From Flavobacterium inviolabile (GTDB taxonomy: Bacteria; Bacteroidota; Bacteroidia; Flavobacteriales; Flavobacteriaceae), in the NCBI RefSeq assembly GCF_013389455.1, contig NZ_CP058278.1:1178001-1242000 (forward strand): DNA of 64,000 nucleotides. The letters are read 5' to 3'. Shown piece by piece: positions 1 to 8,102 of this stretch (positions are counted from its first letter, which is position 1; every line of letters starts with the position of its first letter). Position numbers and translations under genes: made by a program. The notes beneath the pieces are model-generated. The model was not told the origin of the DNA, did no database searches, and saw only the letters and a list, made by a program, of their open reading frames with translations.

Positions 1-1103
1 AAATCGGTATCGCCGTCATTGTCATAGTCAAAGCATAAAGCGCGGGACATGGTTAAAGGATTCAGCGGAGCAGCGTTTGTAACATCCTGGCTGAATGTTC
101 CGTCGCCGTTGTTTTTGTATAAAGCCAGTTTGTTGTCTCCGTCAGCATTGGAACCCATGGTAAAGATGTCCAGAAGACCGTCGTTGTTGTAGTCAATAAA
201 GCGGGAGCTGCCGTAATAAGTTCCTAAGAAAGAGGAGCCAATTGGTGCAAAATGTGCGGCTCCGTCGTTTAAATATGCGTGAAGTATCGGTTCGAACGTG
301 TCGCTCATTCCGGATAATAAGATATCTAAATGACCGTCGCCGTTAATGTCTGCGGTATCAATTGAAGAGAAATAAACCGAGTTTAAACTGCTGTTATGGC
401 TGGTAAACTGACCATTTCCCTGATTGATGTATAGTTTTGTTTCCGGTACATAGGCTGTGCTGTATCCGGTTACCAATATGTCTGGTAATCCGTCTGAATT
501 AGCATCGAATATTTTGGTTGCGCTAAAGTTTGTTCCTAATAAATTGATGTTTGACGGTTCGAAAACACCGGTATTTCCGGTCTGGAAGTACACTTTGGTA
601 ACACTGTCTGTATCGTTGATACCGTTCACCAGTATGTCCATGTGACCATCCTGATTCAGGTCGGCTAATCCGATAGAACCGTAATTGGTAGGAACTATGG
701 AAGGTATTGCTACTTTGCTGAATGTGTTGTTACCGTTGCCATAGTAAATTTCAAAAACCTGGGTTTCGTTAATAGACTCGGTACCGGTAATGGCAAAGTC
801 AAGGTGTCCGTCGTTATTGATATCGCCAACAGCCACTGCAGAATACATTATTGGCGTAAAATTGTTTGCCGTATTCATTACAAATCCGTCAGGACCCAAT
901 TCGTATAAGGCTGTAAAGCTGTCATAACCGGGTAAGGCACCCGTTACCAGCATTTCTTTTTTACCGTCACCGTTAAAGTCGGCTGCCACGCAGTCACCAT
1001 AAAATACTCCGGTAAACACAGCACTGTTTTGCGTTAATAACTGTGCTTTACAATCCAGCTGGGAAAGGAAAACAACAGTAAAGAGTAAGTATATTTTCTT
1101 CAT
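1..1103 (-). CDS. Secreted FG-GAP/VCBS-repeat protein, 3' part outside window
   Basis: The reverse-strand frame is open from an ATG at 1103 to the window edge, so at least 367 residues are present and the C-terminus is missing. It starts with a signal peptide (MKKIYLLFTVVF, then a CKAQ-like end). The body is a run of roughly 60-residue repeats with calcium-binding-like D-x-N-x-D-G-x-x-D motifs such as DFNGDGKKE, DINNDGHLD, DLNQDGHMD and DYNNDGLLD, typical of FG-GAP/VCBS beta-propellers. Such proteins are exported and often carry a T9SS tail, which cannot be seen here. A CAAATTTA at 1126-1133 reads on the reverse strand as the -7 box TAAATTTG just upstream of the start. No specific function can be assigned. 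Confidence 0.8.
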   Translation of the reverse strand, partial: MKKIYLLFTVVFLSQLDCKAQLLTQNSAVFTGVFYGDCVAADFNGDGKKEMLVTGALPGYDSFTALYELGPDGFVMNTANNFTPIMYSAVAVGDINNDGHLDFAITGTESINETQVFEIYYGNGNNTFSKVAIPSIVPTNYGSIGLADLNQDGHMDILVNGINDTDSVTKVYFQTGNTGVFEPSNINLLGTNFSATKIFDANSDGLPDILVTGYSTAYVPETKLYINQGNGQFTSHNSSLNSVYFSSIDTADINGDGHLDILLSGMSDTFEPILHAYLNDGAAHFAPIGSSFLGTYYGSSRFIDYNNDGLLDIFTMGSNADGDNKLALYKNNGDGTFSQDVTNAAPLNPLTMSRALCFDYDNDGDTD

Positions 1104-1125
1104 AAATCATTTAATTAAGTCTTTG

Positions 1126-1133
1126 CAAATTTA
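1126..1133 (-). promoter_or_regulatory. Candidate -7 box for the FG-GAP gene
   Basis: On the reverse strand this reads TAAATTTG, matching the Bacteroidota TAnnTTTG -7 consensus, 22 nt upstream of the ATG at 1103. No clear TTTG -33 element is seen. Confidence 0.4.
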
Positions 1134-1305
1134 TTTATTTAGATTAAATAAAAATAACAGAAGCCGTTTTTTAGTTTTTTGTGATAATATTGGAAATATA
1201 TTTTTGGGATGCGGAATTATTTAACGGTTAGATTGTATTCTGAATAAAATTATAGGTTAATATTTTTGGTTTGGTTGGATTGGGCAGGAACGGATTGTAT
1301 AAAAA

Positions 1306-1328
1306 AACCAGAGCATTTTGCTCTGGTT
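1306..1328 (-). terminator. Rho-independent terminator
   Basis: A perfect 9-bp stem (AACCAGAGC / GCTCTGGTT) with a 5-nt loop is followed on the reverse strand by a U-run (the A-run at 1301-1307). It lies just past the stop of the reverse-strand gene at 1356-1883. Confidence 0.85.
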
Positions 1329-1355
1329 GTATCGTTTGTATTGAAAAGTGTGTGC

Positions 1356-1883
1356 TTAGAAGGAAAGCTGAATGCCCAATCCGTTGCCATTGGCAATAAT
1401 AGCAGAAGATTCGATAAAACCCTGGTTTTGATTTTTTAGGTCTGTATTCATCATATCCACGGCTTTTTTTACTTTTTTGGTATAGCCTATTTTTATCGGG
1501 ATGGCCACAATTATGGCGGCCAGACCAATGGCGGCTACTGTGAACTTTTGTTTTTCTTTTTCAACGGTAGTGACTTGCCCGGCACCAAAATTATGCTGGG
1601 TCACTTTAGAATCGCTGTCGGTGGTAAGATTGTACAAAAGGTTTCCGGCAATCATTCCGGATCCGGCAGCAATCAGGATGTTTCCGAATGTTTTTTTATT
1701 TCTTCCGGCATTATACAGTTTTAATGCTTCTGCATTGGTCTGCATCAGGCTGCGGACTTCACTTGTGGTCAGGCGCTGGTTGCCGGCATTGAAAACACGT
1801 CCTCTGGACTGTGCGGTCAATACTTCTTGCGAATAGGCTGAAGTCAGGCTAAAAGCAAAAAGTAAAAATAGGATTTTTCTCAT
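1356..1883 (-). CDS. Small exported protein of unknown function
   Basis: This 175-residue protein begins with a clear signal peptide (MRKILFLLFAFSLTSAYSQ). Two hydrophobic glycine/alanine-rich stretches follow, at about residues 67-85 (NILIAAGSGMIAGNLLY) and 115-135, so it probably sits in or against a membrane. Between them is a polar threonine-rich loop. The C-terminus ends in a short IQLSF, which resembles the final strand of outer-membrane proteins but is too short to prove that. I do not recognise the family. It is a single-gene unit: a candidate -7 box (TATTTTTG on the reverse strand, 1900-1907) lies upstream and a strong terminator follows. Confidence 0.7.
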   Translation of the reverse strand: MRKILFLLFAFSLTSAYSQEVLTAQSRGRVFNAGNQRLTTSEVRSLMQTNAEALKLYNAGRNKKTFGNILIAAGSGMIAGNLLYNLTTDSDSKVTQHNFGAGQVTTVEKEKQKFTVAAIGLAAIIVAIPIKIGYTKKVKKAVDMMNTDLKNQNQGFIESSAIIANGNGLGIQLSF

Positions 1884-1899
1884 TTTGTAAGGTTTGCGG

Positions 1900-1907
1900 C
1901 AAAAATA
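1900..1907 (-). promoter_or_regulatory. Candidate -7 box
   Basis: On the reverse strand this reads TATTTTTG (TAnnTTTG consensus), 16 nt upstream of the ATG at 1883. The -33 element is not clear. Confidence 0.4.
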
Positions 1908-2080
1908 ATCATTTTGGCTTATGCTGATTAATCAGTTTGATTTTTGTTAAAACAAAATGTATATTGATAGTCTCTTTGCGGGTATTTTGATAAGTCCGGA
2001 GTAATGACAGGGTATAGTTAAAATATTGCTAATATAAAACCAAGAGTAAGGGCATTCTTTGTTACTTTGTTTATTAATTT

Positions 2081-3316
2081 ATGATGATGCGTTTAGTTTT
2101 TATAGGGATAATTTTACTACTGGTTGAGCTGTATGCTTTCCAGGCATTTAAAACAATTACAAAAGAGCGATGGATACTGATTGCTTATCAGGTGATAAGC
2201 CTGCTGATTTTTGTGTATCTGATTTACTCCTTCAGCCAGTTTGATAAAAGAACAGGGCAGAACAGACAGACGCTCTTTACGATGGGACTGCTTTTGATAA
2301 CGCTTTTACCCAAACTGCTGATCGCGATCATATTATTAGGAGAAGATATTTTCCGTATGTTCGCCACCGTGATCAACTACTTCACTCAGGTTGACAATAT
2401 AAAAGAAGCCATTCCGGAAAGAAGAAAGTTTGTAAGCCAGGTTGCCATTATGGTAGCGCTGATTCCTTTCAGCTCTTTGCTGTATGGTATGACGAAAGGG
2501 AAATACAATTTCAAGGTGATCCGTCAGACGATATTTTTCCCGGATCTTCCGGATAGTTTTGACGGGACTACGATCACGCAAATTTCGGATGTGCACAGCG
2601 GCAGTTTTGATAATCCTGAAAAAATCAGTTATGCGATCGATCTGATAAACGAGCAGCAATCGGATATTGTCCTGTTTACCGGGGATATTGTGAATACACA
2701 TGCCGAAGAAATGCATCCGTGGATTGAGACTTTCCGGAAAATTAAAACACCGGCATTAGGGAAATATTCCGTTTTGGGGAACCATGATTACGGGGAATAT
2801 GTTGACTGGCCTTCGCAAAAAGCCAAAGATGAAAATTTCAAGGCGATTAAGGATTTACACCGTCAAATTGATTTCAGGCTGTTGCTTAATGAAAATGTAA
2901 AAATCAAAAAAGGTTCCGATGAAATAGCGCTTGTTGGTGTTGAAAACTGGGGTGTAAAGTTCAAACAGGCGGGCGATTTAAACAAAGCTTCGGAAGGATT
3001 GGTAAAAGAGGACTTTAAAATTCTGATGAGCCATGATCCGTCGCATTGGGATGCCGAGGTGAAACAGCACGACAAGCATTTCCATTTAACGCTGAGCGGA
3101 CACACGCACGGTTTGCAGTTCGGAATTGAAATTCCGGGTATAATTAAATGGAGTCCAATTGAATACGTTTACAAACAATGGGCCGGATTGTATGAAGAGG
3201 TTGGTAAATATGTTTATGTGAACCGCGGATTCGGATTCCACGCCTATCCGGGACGGGTTGGCATCTGGCCGGAAATAACGGTTATCGAACTAAAAAAAGG
3301 CGAAAAAGTAGCGTAA
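2081..3316 (+). CDS. Membrane-anchored metallophosphoesterase
   Basis: This 411-residue protein has about three hydrophobic segments in its first 110 residues and another near 125-140, then a calcineurin-like phosphoesterase domain from about 160 onward. Metal-binding motifs appear in the expected order: DVH (SDVHSG), GD (FTGDIVN), GNHD (LGNHDYG), H (MSHDPSHW) and GHTHG. It resembles the YkuE/YaeI-like group of membrane-attached phosphoesterases, some of which act on UDP-diacylglucosamine or phospholipid head groups; the substrate here is unknown. Three consecutive ATG codons open the frame at 2081, 2084 and 2087, so the exact start is uncertain by two residues. The gene stands alone, followed by the thioredoxin-like gene. 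Confidence 0.85.
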   Translation: MMMRLVFIGIILLLVELYAFQAFKTITKERWILIAYQVISLLIFVYLIYSFSQFDKRTGQNRQTLFTMGLLLITLLPKLLIAIILLGEDIFRMFATVINYFTQVDNIKEAIPERRKFVSQVAIMVALIPFSSLLYGMTKGKYNFKVIRQTIFFPDLPDSFDGTTITQISDVHSGSFDNPEKISYAIDLINEQQSDIVLFTGDIVNTHAEEMHPWIETFRKIKTPALGKYSVLGNHDYGEYVDWPSQKAKDENFKAIKDLHRQIDFRLLLNENVKIKKGSDEIALVGVENWGVKFKQAGDLNKASEGLVKEDFKILMSHDPSHWDAEVKQHDKHFHLTLSGHTHGLQFGIEIPGIIKWSPIEYVYKQWAGLYEEVGKYVYVNRGFGFHAYPGRVGIWPEITVIELKKGEKVA

Positions 3317-3330
3317 TTCGTTAAAAATGC

Positions 3331-3338
3331 TACATTTG
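3331..3338 (+). promoter_or_regulatory. Candidate -7 box for thioredoxin-like gene
   Basis: TACATTTG matches TAnnTTTG and lies 52 nt before the ATG at 3391. No good -33 element is seen. It suggests the gene is transcribed on its own rather than with the phosphoesterase. Confidence 0.45.
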
Positions 3339-3390
3339 TATAGATAATAGATTGTAAAAGTATCTTTAAAGTATATTAAACTTGTAAGCT

Positions 3391-3687
3391 ATGTCAAAAT
3401 TTGGAGAACTTATCAATGCACAAGTACCAGTGCTGATTGATTTTTATACGGACTGGAACGAACCTTCTGTTTCGATGCATCCGGTTATCAGAGATGTTGC
3501 GGCCGCTTTGGGTGATAAAGCCAAAGTGATTAAAATTGATATCGATAAAAACCAGGAACTGGCAGAAGCGCTACGTATTAAAGGACTACCGACTTTAATG
3601 ATTTATAAAGACGGACAGATGGTATGGAGACAATCCGGAGAGCTGGATGCCAATACGATCATTGCGCTGGTTCAGGAGCAATACTAA
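3391..3687 (+). CDS. Thioredoxin-fold protein lacking both active-site cysteines
   Basis: This 98-residue single-domain protein has the whole thioredoxin frame: the strand VLIDFYTDW, the acidic strand KVIKIDIDKN, the cis-proline motif GLPTL and the closing strand LMIYKDGQ. Where thioredoxins have WCGPC, this protein has W22-N-E-P-S26, so both catalytic cysteines are replaced and no cysteine remains. It cannot do dithiol-disulfide exchange by the normal mechanism. A role as a binding partner or chaperone is possible but not shown. Its stop overlaps the stop of the convergent deacetylase by 2 nt. Confidence 0.85.
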   Translation: MSKFGELINAQVPVLIDFYTDWNEPSVSMHPVIRDVAAALGDKAKVIKIDIDKNQELAEALRIKGLPTLMIYKDGQMVWRQSGELDANTIIALVQEQY

Positions 3688-4325
3688 TTTAATACACCAA
3701 ATTCAAATCCTTTTTCTTTTAAAAGCTGTATGGCTTTTGGCAGCGTATGTTCGAGGTTTTTAAAAGCCTTTACGCTATCGTGAAATACGACTATACTTCC
3801 CGGTGTCGTGTTTTTAACTACATTTTCAAGACATTGTTCCGGTGTAATGGTCTTGTCAAAGTCCATGCTGATCACATCCCACATGATTATTTTGTAGCCT
3901 GATTTTCGCAATTGGCGCGATTGTAACGGCTTTATTTTGCCATAAGGCGGTCTGAACAGGCAGGAGGCTGTTTTGCTGCCGGAATGCTTTAGTATGGCTT
4001 TACGGCAGGCTTCCGTGTTTTCAATATATTCCGACTGTTTTGTTTGCCATCCTTTCAGGTGGTTGTAGGTATGGTTACCAATCGTGTGCCCGTGAGCGAT
4101 GAGCTTCCTGAAAATATCAGGATGTTTATCGATGTTGTTGCCAATGCAAAAAAAGGTGGCCTTGATGTGGTGTTCCTGTAAAACGGCTAAAACCCATTCC
4201 GTTATTTCGGGAGTAGGTCCGTCGTCGAAAGTAAGGTATATCCTGTTCTTTGTATTCGGGACATCCCAAACCTGATTAAAGAAAATGGCTTTTATAAAGC
4301 GGTTCGTTTTTATCCAGAAACTCAT
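3684..4325 (-). CDS. Polysaccharide deacetylase (carbohydrate esterase 4)
   Basis: This 213-residue protein belongs to the NodB-homology family, which removes N-acetyl groups from peptidoglycan, chitin-like or capsular sugars. The motifs are clear: TFDDGP (catalytic base and metal aspartate), H-x3-H in GNHTYNH, RPPYG, MWDV and FHDS. A longer frame starts at 4355, but its first codons lie inside the terminator hairpin at 4345-4375, so the ATG at 4325 (MSFWIKTNRF) is preferred. A hydrophobic stretch is not obvious at the N-terminus, so export is uncertain. The upstream DUF2723 gene is in the same direction but is separated from it by that terminator. Confidence 0.88.
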   Translation of the reverse strand: MSFWIKTNRFIKAIFFNQVWDVPNTKNRIYLTFDDGPTPEITEWVLAVLQEHHIKATFFCIGNNIDKHPDIFRKLIAHGHTIGNHTYNHLKGWQTKQSEYIENTEACRKAILKHSGSKTASCLFRPPYGKIKPLQSRQLRKSGYKIIMWDVISMDFDKTITPEQCLENVVKNTTPGSIVVFHDSVKAFKNLEHTLPKAIQLLKEKGFEFGVLN

Positions 4326-4344
4326 TGTAATGACGGTATAAAAG

Positions 4345-4375
4345 CAATATGCCAATGAATCTCATTGGCATATTG
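4345..4375 (-). terminator. Terminator of the DUF2723 gene
   Basis: A perfect 14-bp inverted repeat (CAATATGCCAATGA / TCATTGGCATATTG) with a 3-nt loop lies 10 nt past the DUF2723 stop. The U-tract on the reverse strand is short (CTTTTA), so termination may be partial and some read-through into the deacetylase gene is possible. Confidence 0.7.
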
Positions 4376-4385
4376 TATCGGGTTG

Positions 4386-7300
4386 TTATTCCATGTCTCT
4401 TGCGAAACGTTCAAACATTTTGTTATAACTGTTGAATTTGACTTTGTTGGTTTCGTAAAACGGTTTGTCATATTGTTTCATGATGTCCAGAAGCGCACGG
4501 TATCTTTCGATGTCGGTAACGATGTCTACATACATATCGTTTTGTTCGGCACTCTTTAATCCTTTATAGTAACGGATGTTTTCCTGGTATTTCCCGGCTA
4601 ACCTGGTTAAGATCGCACGGGCTTTATTCACTTCTCCGATTTCATAATACCCGGAAGCGAAAGGTTCTACGAACGTATAGAATCCGAATTCGTCAATCGG
4701 CATTTTAGCCATTGCTAAATCGATAATATTTTTCGCTTTATCCTTTTTGCCTTCTGCGATTAACTTCTCTGTTAAACGGGCTAAATTCGTGCGGTAGGAA
4801 ATACTGTTTTTACGGGTTTCAGGATCGTGGTAGATTTTCGGATCACCACTGTTGCCCCAATCCCATGACATTACAATTTTGTACATTTTTTCCGTATCGA
4901 TATTACCCATATCCAGCGGACTTCCGTTTTTCGGTATCGGTGTTTTTACCGGAACCAGTTTGTACACCATTCCATCCAGCTGCAGGTAATCTTTCATCCA
5001 GATATAATCGTCGTCACCAAAACTACCGCCTGTAAAATAGATAGGGCGTTTCCAGTTGTTGTTGTAAACCAGATCCAGCATCATTAAACGGTTAATGTAT
5101 AAAGCACTGCCTTCGATATCCACATCAATTGCCGAAACAATAGAATCGTTTAACTGTGGCGCTACCACTTTGTTTTTAATAACGGTTTCCTTGTTAACCG
5201 GAATACTGATTTTATTGGTAGGGTAGAAGTGGATCTTTTGTCCGCTTCTTGGAATTGTAAACAGCGTTCGCTCATCGTCACTCTTAATAAAGTCAATGAA
5301 CTGTTTGATGTCGATGCGTTCTTTTGTTAATTCCTGGAAGAACATATAATCGCGTTTTCCTTTTACATATTGGTCGTGTGTGAACGAAATAGGCAGCGGA
5401 TCGGAATTATATGCTTTCGATTTCATCTGGTCGATGTACCAGTCTTGTGTGAAAAGCTGGGTGTTTACGATCCTCACATCTGTTCGGTAGCCTTCGATTT
5501 CCTGAGCATACCAAAGCGGGAAGGTATCGTTGTCACCAATGGTGAATAAAATCGCATTCGGTTCGCAGGAATCCAGGTAGGCTTTAGCCATTGCTACAGC
5601 CGTATAACGGTTCGAACGGTCGTGATCGTCCCAGTTTTCTTTGGCCATTAAAACCGGAGCCGCCAGTAAACAGGCAGTTATCACAACCGGTCCTGCAATT
5701 TTTGGCTGTAAATAATTTTTGATTCCGTCGTATATCGCATAAACCCCGAATCCTAACCACATGGCAAAGATGTAGAAAGAGCCTACCAGCGCATAATCTC
5801 TTTCACGCGGTTCAAACGGTCTTTCGTTCAGGAATACTTTTAGTGCTAAACTGGTGAATAAGAATAAAACCAGTAATACATAGAAGCTTTTAAGATCTTT
5901 TTTGGCATGGAAAATCATACCGATAACGGCTAAGATAAAAGGAAGGAAATAATAGGTATTTCTTGCCTTGTTGTTTAATACATCTGCAGGAAGATTGTCC
6001 TGAGAGCCTAAACGGATTTCGTCTATAAACTTGATACCGCTCAGCCAGTTTCCGTTTTGGGTGTCATATTTACCCTGGATGTCGTTTTGACGACCGGTAA
6101 AGTTCCACATTAAGTAACGCCAGTACATATAACCAAACTGGTATTCGAACATGAATTTCATGTTGTCAACAAAGGACGGTTTTTCGATGATAAGGTATTC
6201 GCCGTAAGATTTTAAGAATTTATCATATTCTTCAATCCCTAATTTCCCGGAACTGTAAGCGTTACGGAACTCGGCTACGACCTGTACCAGTTCGTCTTCA
6301 TGGGAATATTCCGGGTTGATGGTGAATTTTACAGGCTGTGTAAAAGTCATGTAGTTCACCGCATTGTCCGGACTCCACATTCTTGGCAGGAAGCCTTTCT
6401 GGGTGTCGCTGGTATTTTGTCGGGCATTAACATAGTTGTTTACAATTTTGTAGGTGCCGGTTTTATAATCTCTTTCGTAGTTTGGTTTTTCGTCTTCATA
6501 CGGTTTGTCTTCGTCCAGTCCTACATAGGCTTCGGTAAACAATGGGCCGTAGAATGTTTTTTGTTCTCCGTACTGCTCACGGTTGTAATAGGCTAAAACC
6601 TCTGCAGCATCCGAAGGTCTGTTTTCGTTAATAACCACATTGGCATTGGCACGAATGGGCAGCATTAACCAGGTAGAGAATCCGATTAAAACGAATAATA
6701 CACAAAGTAATAAGGTATTGTAAAGCGGTTTTTCCTTCTTTTTTGTATAACGCAATCCGAAATAGAAGAAAAGAACGATTAAGATGACTGCGAAAATGGT
6801 TCCGGAGTTAAACGGCAATCCTAAAGAATTTACCATGAAAATCTCCATTTTTCCGAAGAAAGCCAGTGTGTACGGTAACAGGAACTTAAAGACAAAGAAT
6901 AAGATTACCACAATTACCACATTGGCAATGATGAAGTTCTTTATGGTAACGGTTTTGTAATTTTTAAAATAATACAGTAATCCTAAAGACGGAATGGTTA
7001 ATAAAGCCATGAAGTGGACACCAAAAGAAAGTCCGATCATTAGCGAAATCAATAAAAGCCATCTGTTTCCTCTCGGGCTGTGCATGTCTTCTTCCCATCG
7101 CAAGCCAAGCCAGAACAATACTGCAATGAACAGTGATGCCATGGCGTAAACCTCTGCTTCGGCAGCACTAAACCAGAAACTGTCTGAAAAGGTAAAGGCA
7201 AGGGAACCGACAAAAGCACTTCCTAAAACAACGATTGCATTGTTTTTGTCAAACTCGGTAAAGCCGGAAACAATTTTCTTTAAAAGGATGGTCATTGACC

Positions 7301-7589
7301 AAAACATGAATAAAATAGTGAAAGCACTCGAAAAAACAGACATCATGTTCACCATTAAAGCGACCTTTTGAGGGCTTGTTGCGAACATCGCGAAGAAAGC
7401 ACCGATCATTTGAAATAACGGAGCTCCCGGCGGGTGACCTACTTCCAGTTTTGCAGAAGTAGCAATGTATTCACCGCAATCCCAGAAACTTAACGAGGGT
7501 TCAACGGTTAGCGAATAAGTAATTAAGGCAATTGCAAATGTTGACCATCCTAAGATCGTGTTCCATTTTTTAAAGTTAAATGTTACCAT
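4386..7589 (-). CDS. DUF2723 multi-pass membrane protein
   Basis: This 1067-residue protein opens with the DUF2723 signature region (SLSFWDCGEY, then GHPPGAPLFQ), followed by about ten hydrophobic helices to residue ~320. A periplasmic part and a second helix group follow at about 550-660, then a soluble C-terminal half. The acidic SFWDCGEY motif after the first helix resembles the first-loop acidic residues of GT-C fold protein O-mannosyltransferases, and the family is thought to be glycosyltransferase-like. A role in glycosylating exported proteins is plausible but inferred. The C-terminal ~150 residues include helical, TPR-like sequence (EKLIAEGKKDKAKNIIDLA). The length is normal for Flavobacteriaceae homologues. 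Transcribed alone, ending at the 4345-4375 hairpin. Confidence 0.85.
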   Translation of the reverse strand: MVTFNFKKWNTILGWSTFAIALITYSLTVEPSLSFWDCGEYIATSAKLEVGHPPGAPLFQMIGAFFAMFATSPQKVALMVNMMSVFSSAFTILFMFWSMTILLKKIVSGFTEFDKNNAIVVLGSAFVGSLAFTFSDSFWFSAAEAEVYAMASLFIAVLFWLGLRWEEDMHSPRGNRWLLLISLMIGLSFGVHFMALLTIPSLGLLYYFKNYKTVTIKNFIIANVVIVVILFFVFKFLLPYTLAFFGKMEIFMVNSLGLPFNSGTIFAVILIVLFFYFGLRYTKKKEKPLYNTLLLCVLFVLIGFSTWLMLPIRANANVVINENRPSDAAEVLAYYNREQYGEQKTFYGPLFTEAYVGLDEDKPYEDEKPNYERDYKTGTYKIVNNYVNARQNTSDTQKGFLPRMWSPDNAVNYMTFTQPVKFTINPEYSHEDELVQVVAEFRNAYSSGKLGIEEYDKFLKSYGEYLIIEKPSFVDNMKFMFEYQFGYMYWRYLMWNFTGRQNDIQGKYDTQNGNWLSGIKFIDEIRLGSQDNLPADVLNNKARNTYYFLPFILAVIGMIFHAKKDLKSFYVLLVLFLFTSLALKVFLNERPFEPRERDYALVGSFYIFAMWLGFGVYAIYDGIKNYLQPKIAGPVVITACLLAAPVLMAKENWDDHDRSNRYTAVAMAKAYLDSCEPNAILFTIGDNDTFPLWYAQEIEGYRTDVRIVNTQLFTQDWYIDQMKSKAYNSDPLPISFTHDQYVKGKRDYMFFQELTKERIDIKQFIDFIKSDDERTLFTIPRSGQKIHFYPTNKISIPVNKETVIKNKVVAPQLNDSIVSAIDVDIEGSALYINRLMMLDLVYNNNWKRPIYFTGGSFGDDDYIWMKDYLQLDGMVYKLVPVKTPIPKNGSPLDMGNIDTEKMYKIVMSWDWGNSGDPKIYHDPETRKNSISYRTNLARLTEKLIAEGKKDKAKNIIDLAMAKMPIDEFGFYTFVEPFASGYYEIGEVNKARAILTRLAGKYQENIRYYKGLKSAEQNDMYVDIVTDIERYRALLDIMKQYDKPFYETNKVKFNSYNKMFERFARDME

Positions 7590-7690
7590 ATATACTTGTC
7601 TATTTTTTCGGATTAATTTCTTTTACAAAGAAACTATTTTTTTGGAGAAAGAAAGCTGAAAATGTTTTTTTAATATTTTTTTATCAAAAA

Positions 7691-7721
7691 TTTGGATTGT
7701 AAAAAAAATGTCCTACATTTG
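7691..7721 (+). promoter_or_regulatory. Promoter of first tRNA-Gln
   Basis: TTTG at 7691-7694, a 19-nt spacer, then TACATTTG at 7714-7721 match the Bacteroidota -33/-7 consensus. The tRNA starts 33 nt after the -7 box. The second tRNA-Gln has the same elements at the same spacing. Confidence 0.75.
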
Positions 7722-7753
7722 CACCCGGAAATCAGTAATGATGCCGGTTTTAG

Positions 7754-7824
7754 TGGCCTATGGTGTAATGGTAACACAGCTGATTTTGGTTCAGTCGTTC
7801 TAGGTTCGAGTCCTAGTAGGCCAA
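7754..7824 (+). tRNA. tRNA-Gln (TTG anticodon), copy 1
   Basis: The 71-nt sequence folds as a cloverleaf. The acceptor stem is TGGCCTA/TAGGCCA with discriminator A, the anticodon stem is GCTGA/TCAGT with loop TTTTGGT giving anticodon TTG, and the T-arm contains GGTTCGAGTCC. It reads CAA and probably CAG codons. CCA is not encoded. It is identical to copy 2. Confidence 0.95.
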
Positions 7825-7825
7825 C

Positions 7826-7855
7826 AAATAACCTCTCAATTTTGAGAGGTTATTT
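7826..7855 (+). terminator. Terminator after tRNA-Gln copy 1
   Basis: A 12-13 bp stem (ATAACCTCTCA / TGAGAGGTTAT plus flanking A-T pairs) directly follows the tRNA and is followed by TTTTGTTTT. Confidence 0.85.
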
Positions 7856-7923
7856 TGTTTTAAGGGGTGTGGGATTTGTGTGTTTTTGAAAGTGGATTTT
7901 CCGGGTTAAATTTTCCGGCTTTG

Positions 7924-7954
7924 TTTGGAGAATAAAAAAAATATTTTACATTTG
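7924..7954 (+). promoter_or_regulatory. Promoter of second tRNA-Gln
   Basis: TTTG at 7924-7927, a 19-nt spacer and TACATTTG at 7947-7954. This is the same architecture as the first tRNA-Gln promoter, so the second copy is independently transcribed. Confidence 0.75.
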
Positions 7955-7983
7955 CCCCTCTGAAAAAATCAATACTGATTTAG

Positions 7984-8054
7984 TGGCCTATGGTGTAATG
8001 GTAACACAGCTGATTTTGGTTCAGTCGTTCTAGGTTCGAGTCCTAGTAGGCCAA
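7984..8054 (+). tRNA. tRNA-Gln (TTG anticodon), copy 2
   Basis: The 71 nt are identical to copy 1, 230 bp downstream. The cloverleaf and the TTG anticodon are the same. Flanking sequences differ apart from promoter elements and the few bases before the tRNA, so this is a gene duplication with diverged surroundings rather than a fresh tandem repeat. Confidence 0.95.
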
Positions 8055-8057
8055 CAA

Positions 8058-8085
8058 AAAAACCTCTCCGATCGGAGAGGTTTTT
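8058..8085. terminator. Bidirectional terminator
   Basis: A perfect palindrome (AAAAACCTCTCC, centre GATC, GGAGAGGTTTTT) lies between tRNA-Gln copy 2 and the convergent universal stress gene. It has A-runs and T-runs on both sides, so it can end transcription in either direction. Confidence 0.85.
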
Positions 8086-8102
8086 CTTTTAGGTATCTTT
8101 TG

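Noticed and set aside
457..645. Small forward open frame inside the FG-GAP gene
   Set aside because: It lies antisense to a clear coding repeat region and has no ribosome-binding context.
7692..7889. Open frame across the first tRNA-Gln gene
   Set aside because: It runs through the tRNA and its terminator, starts at a poor site and looks like nothing known.
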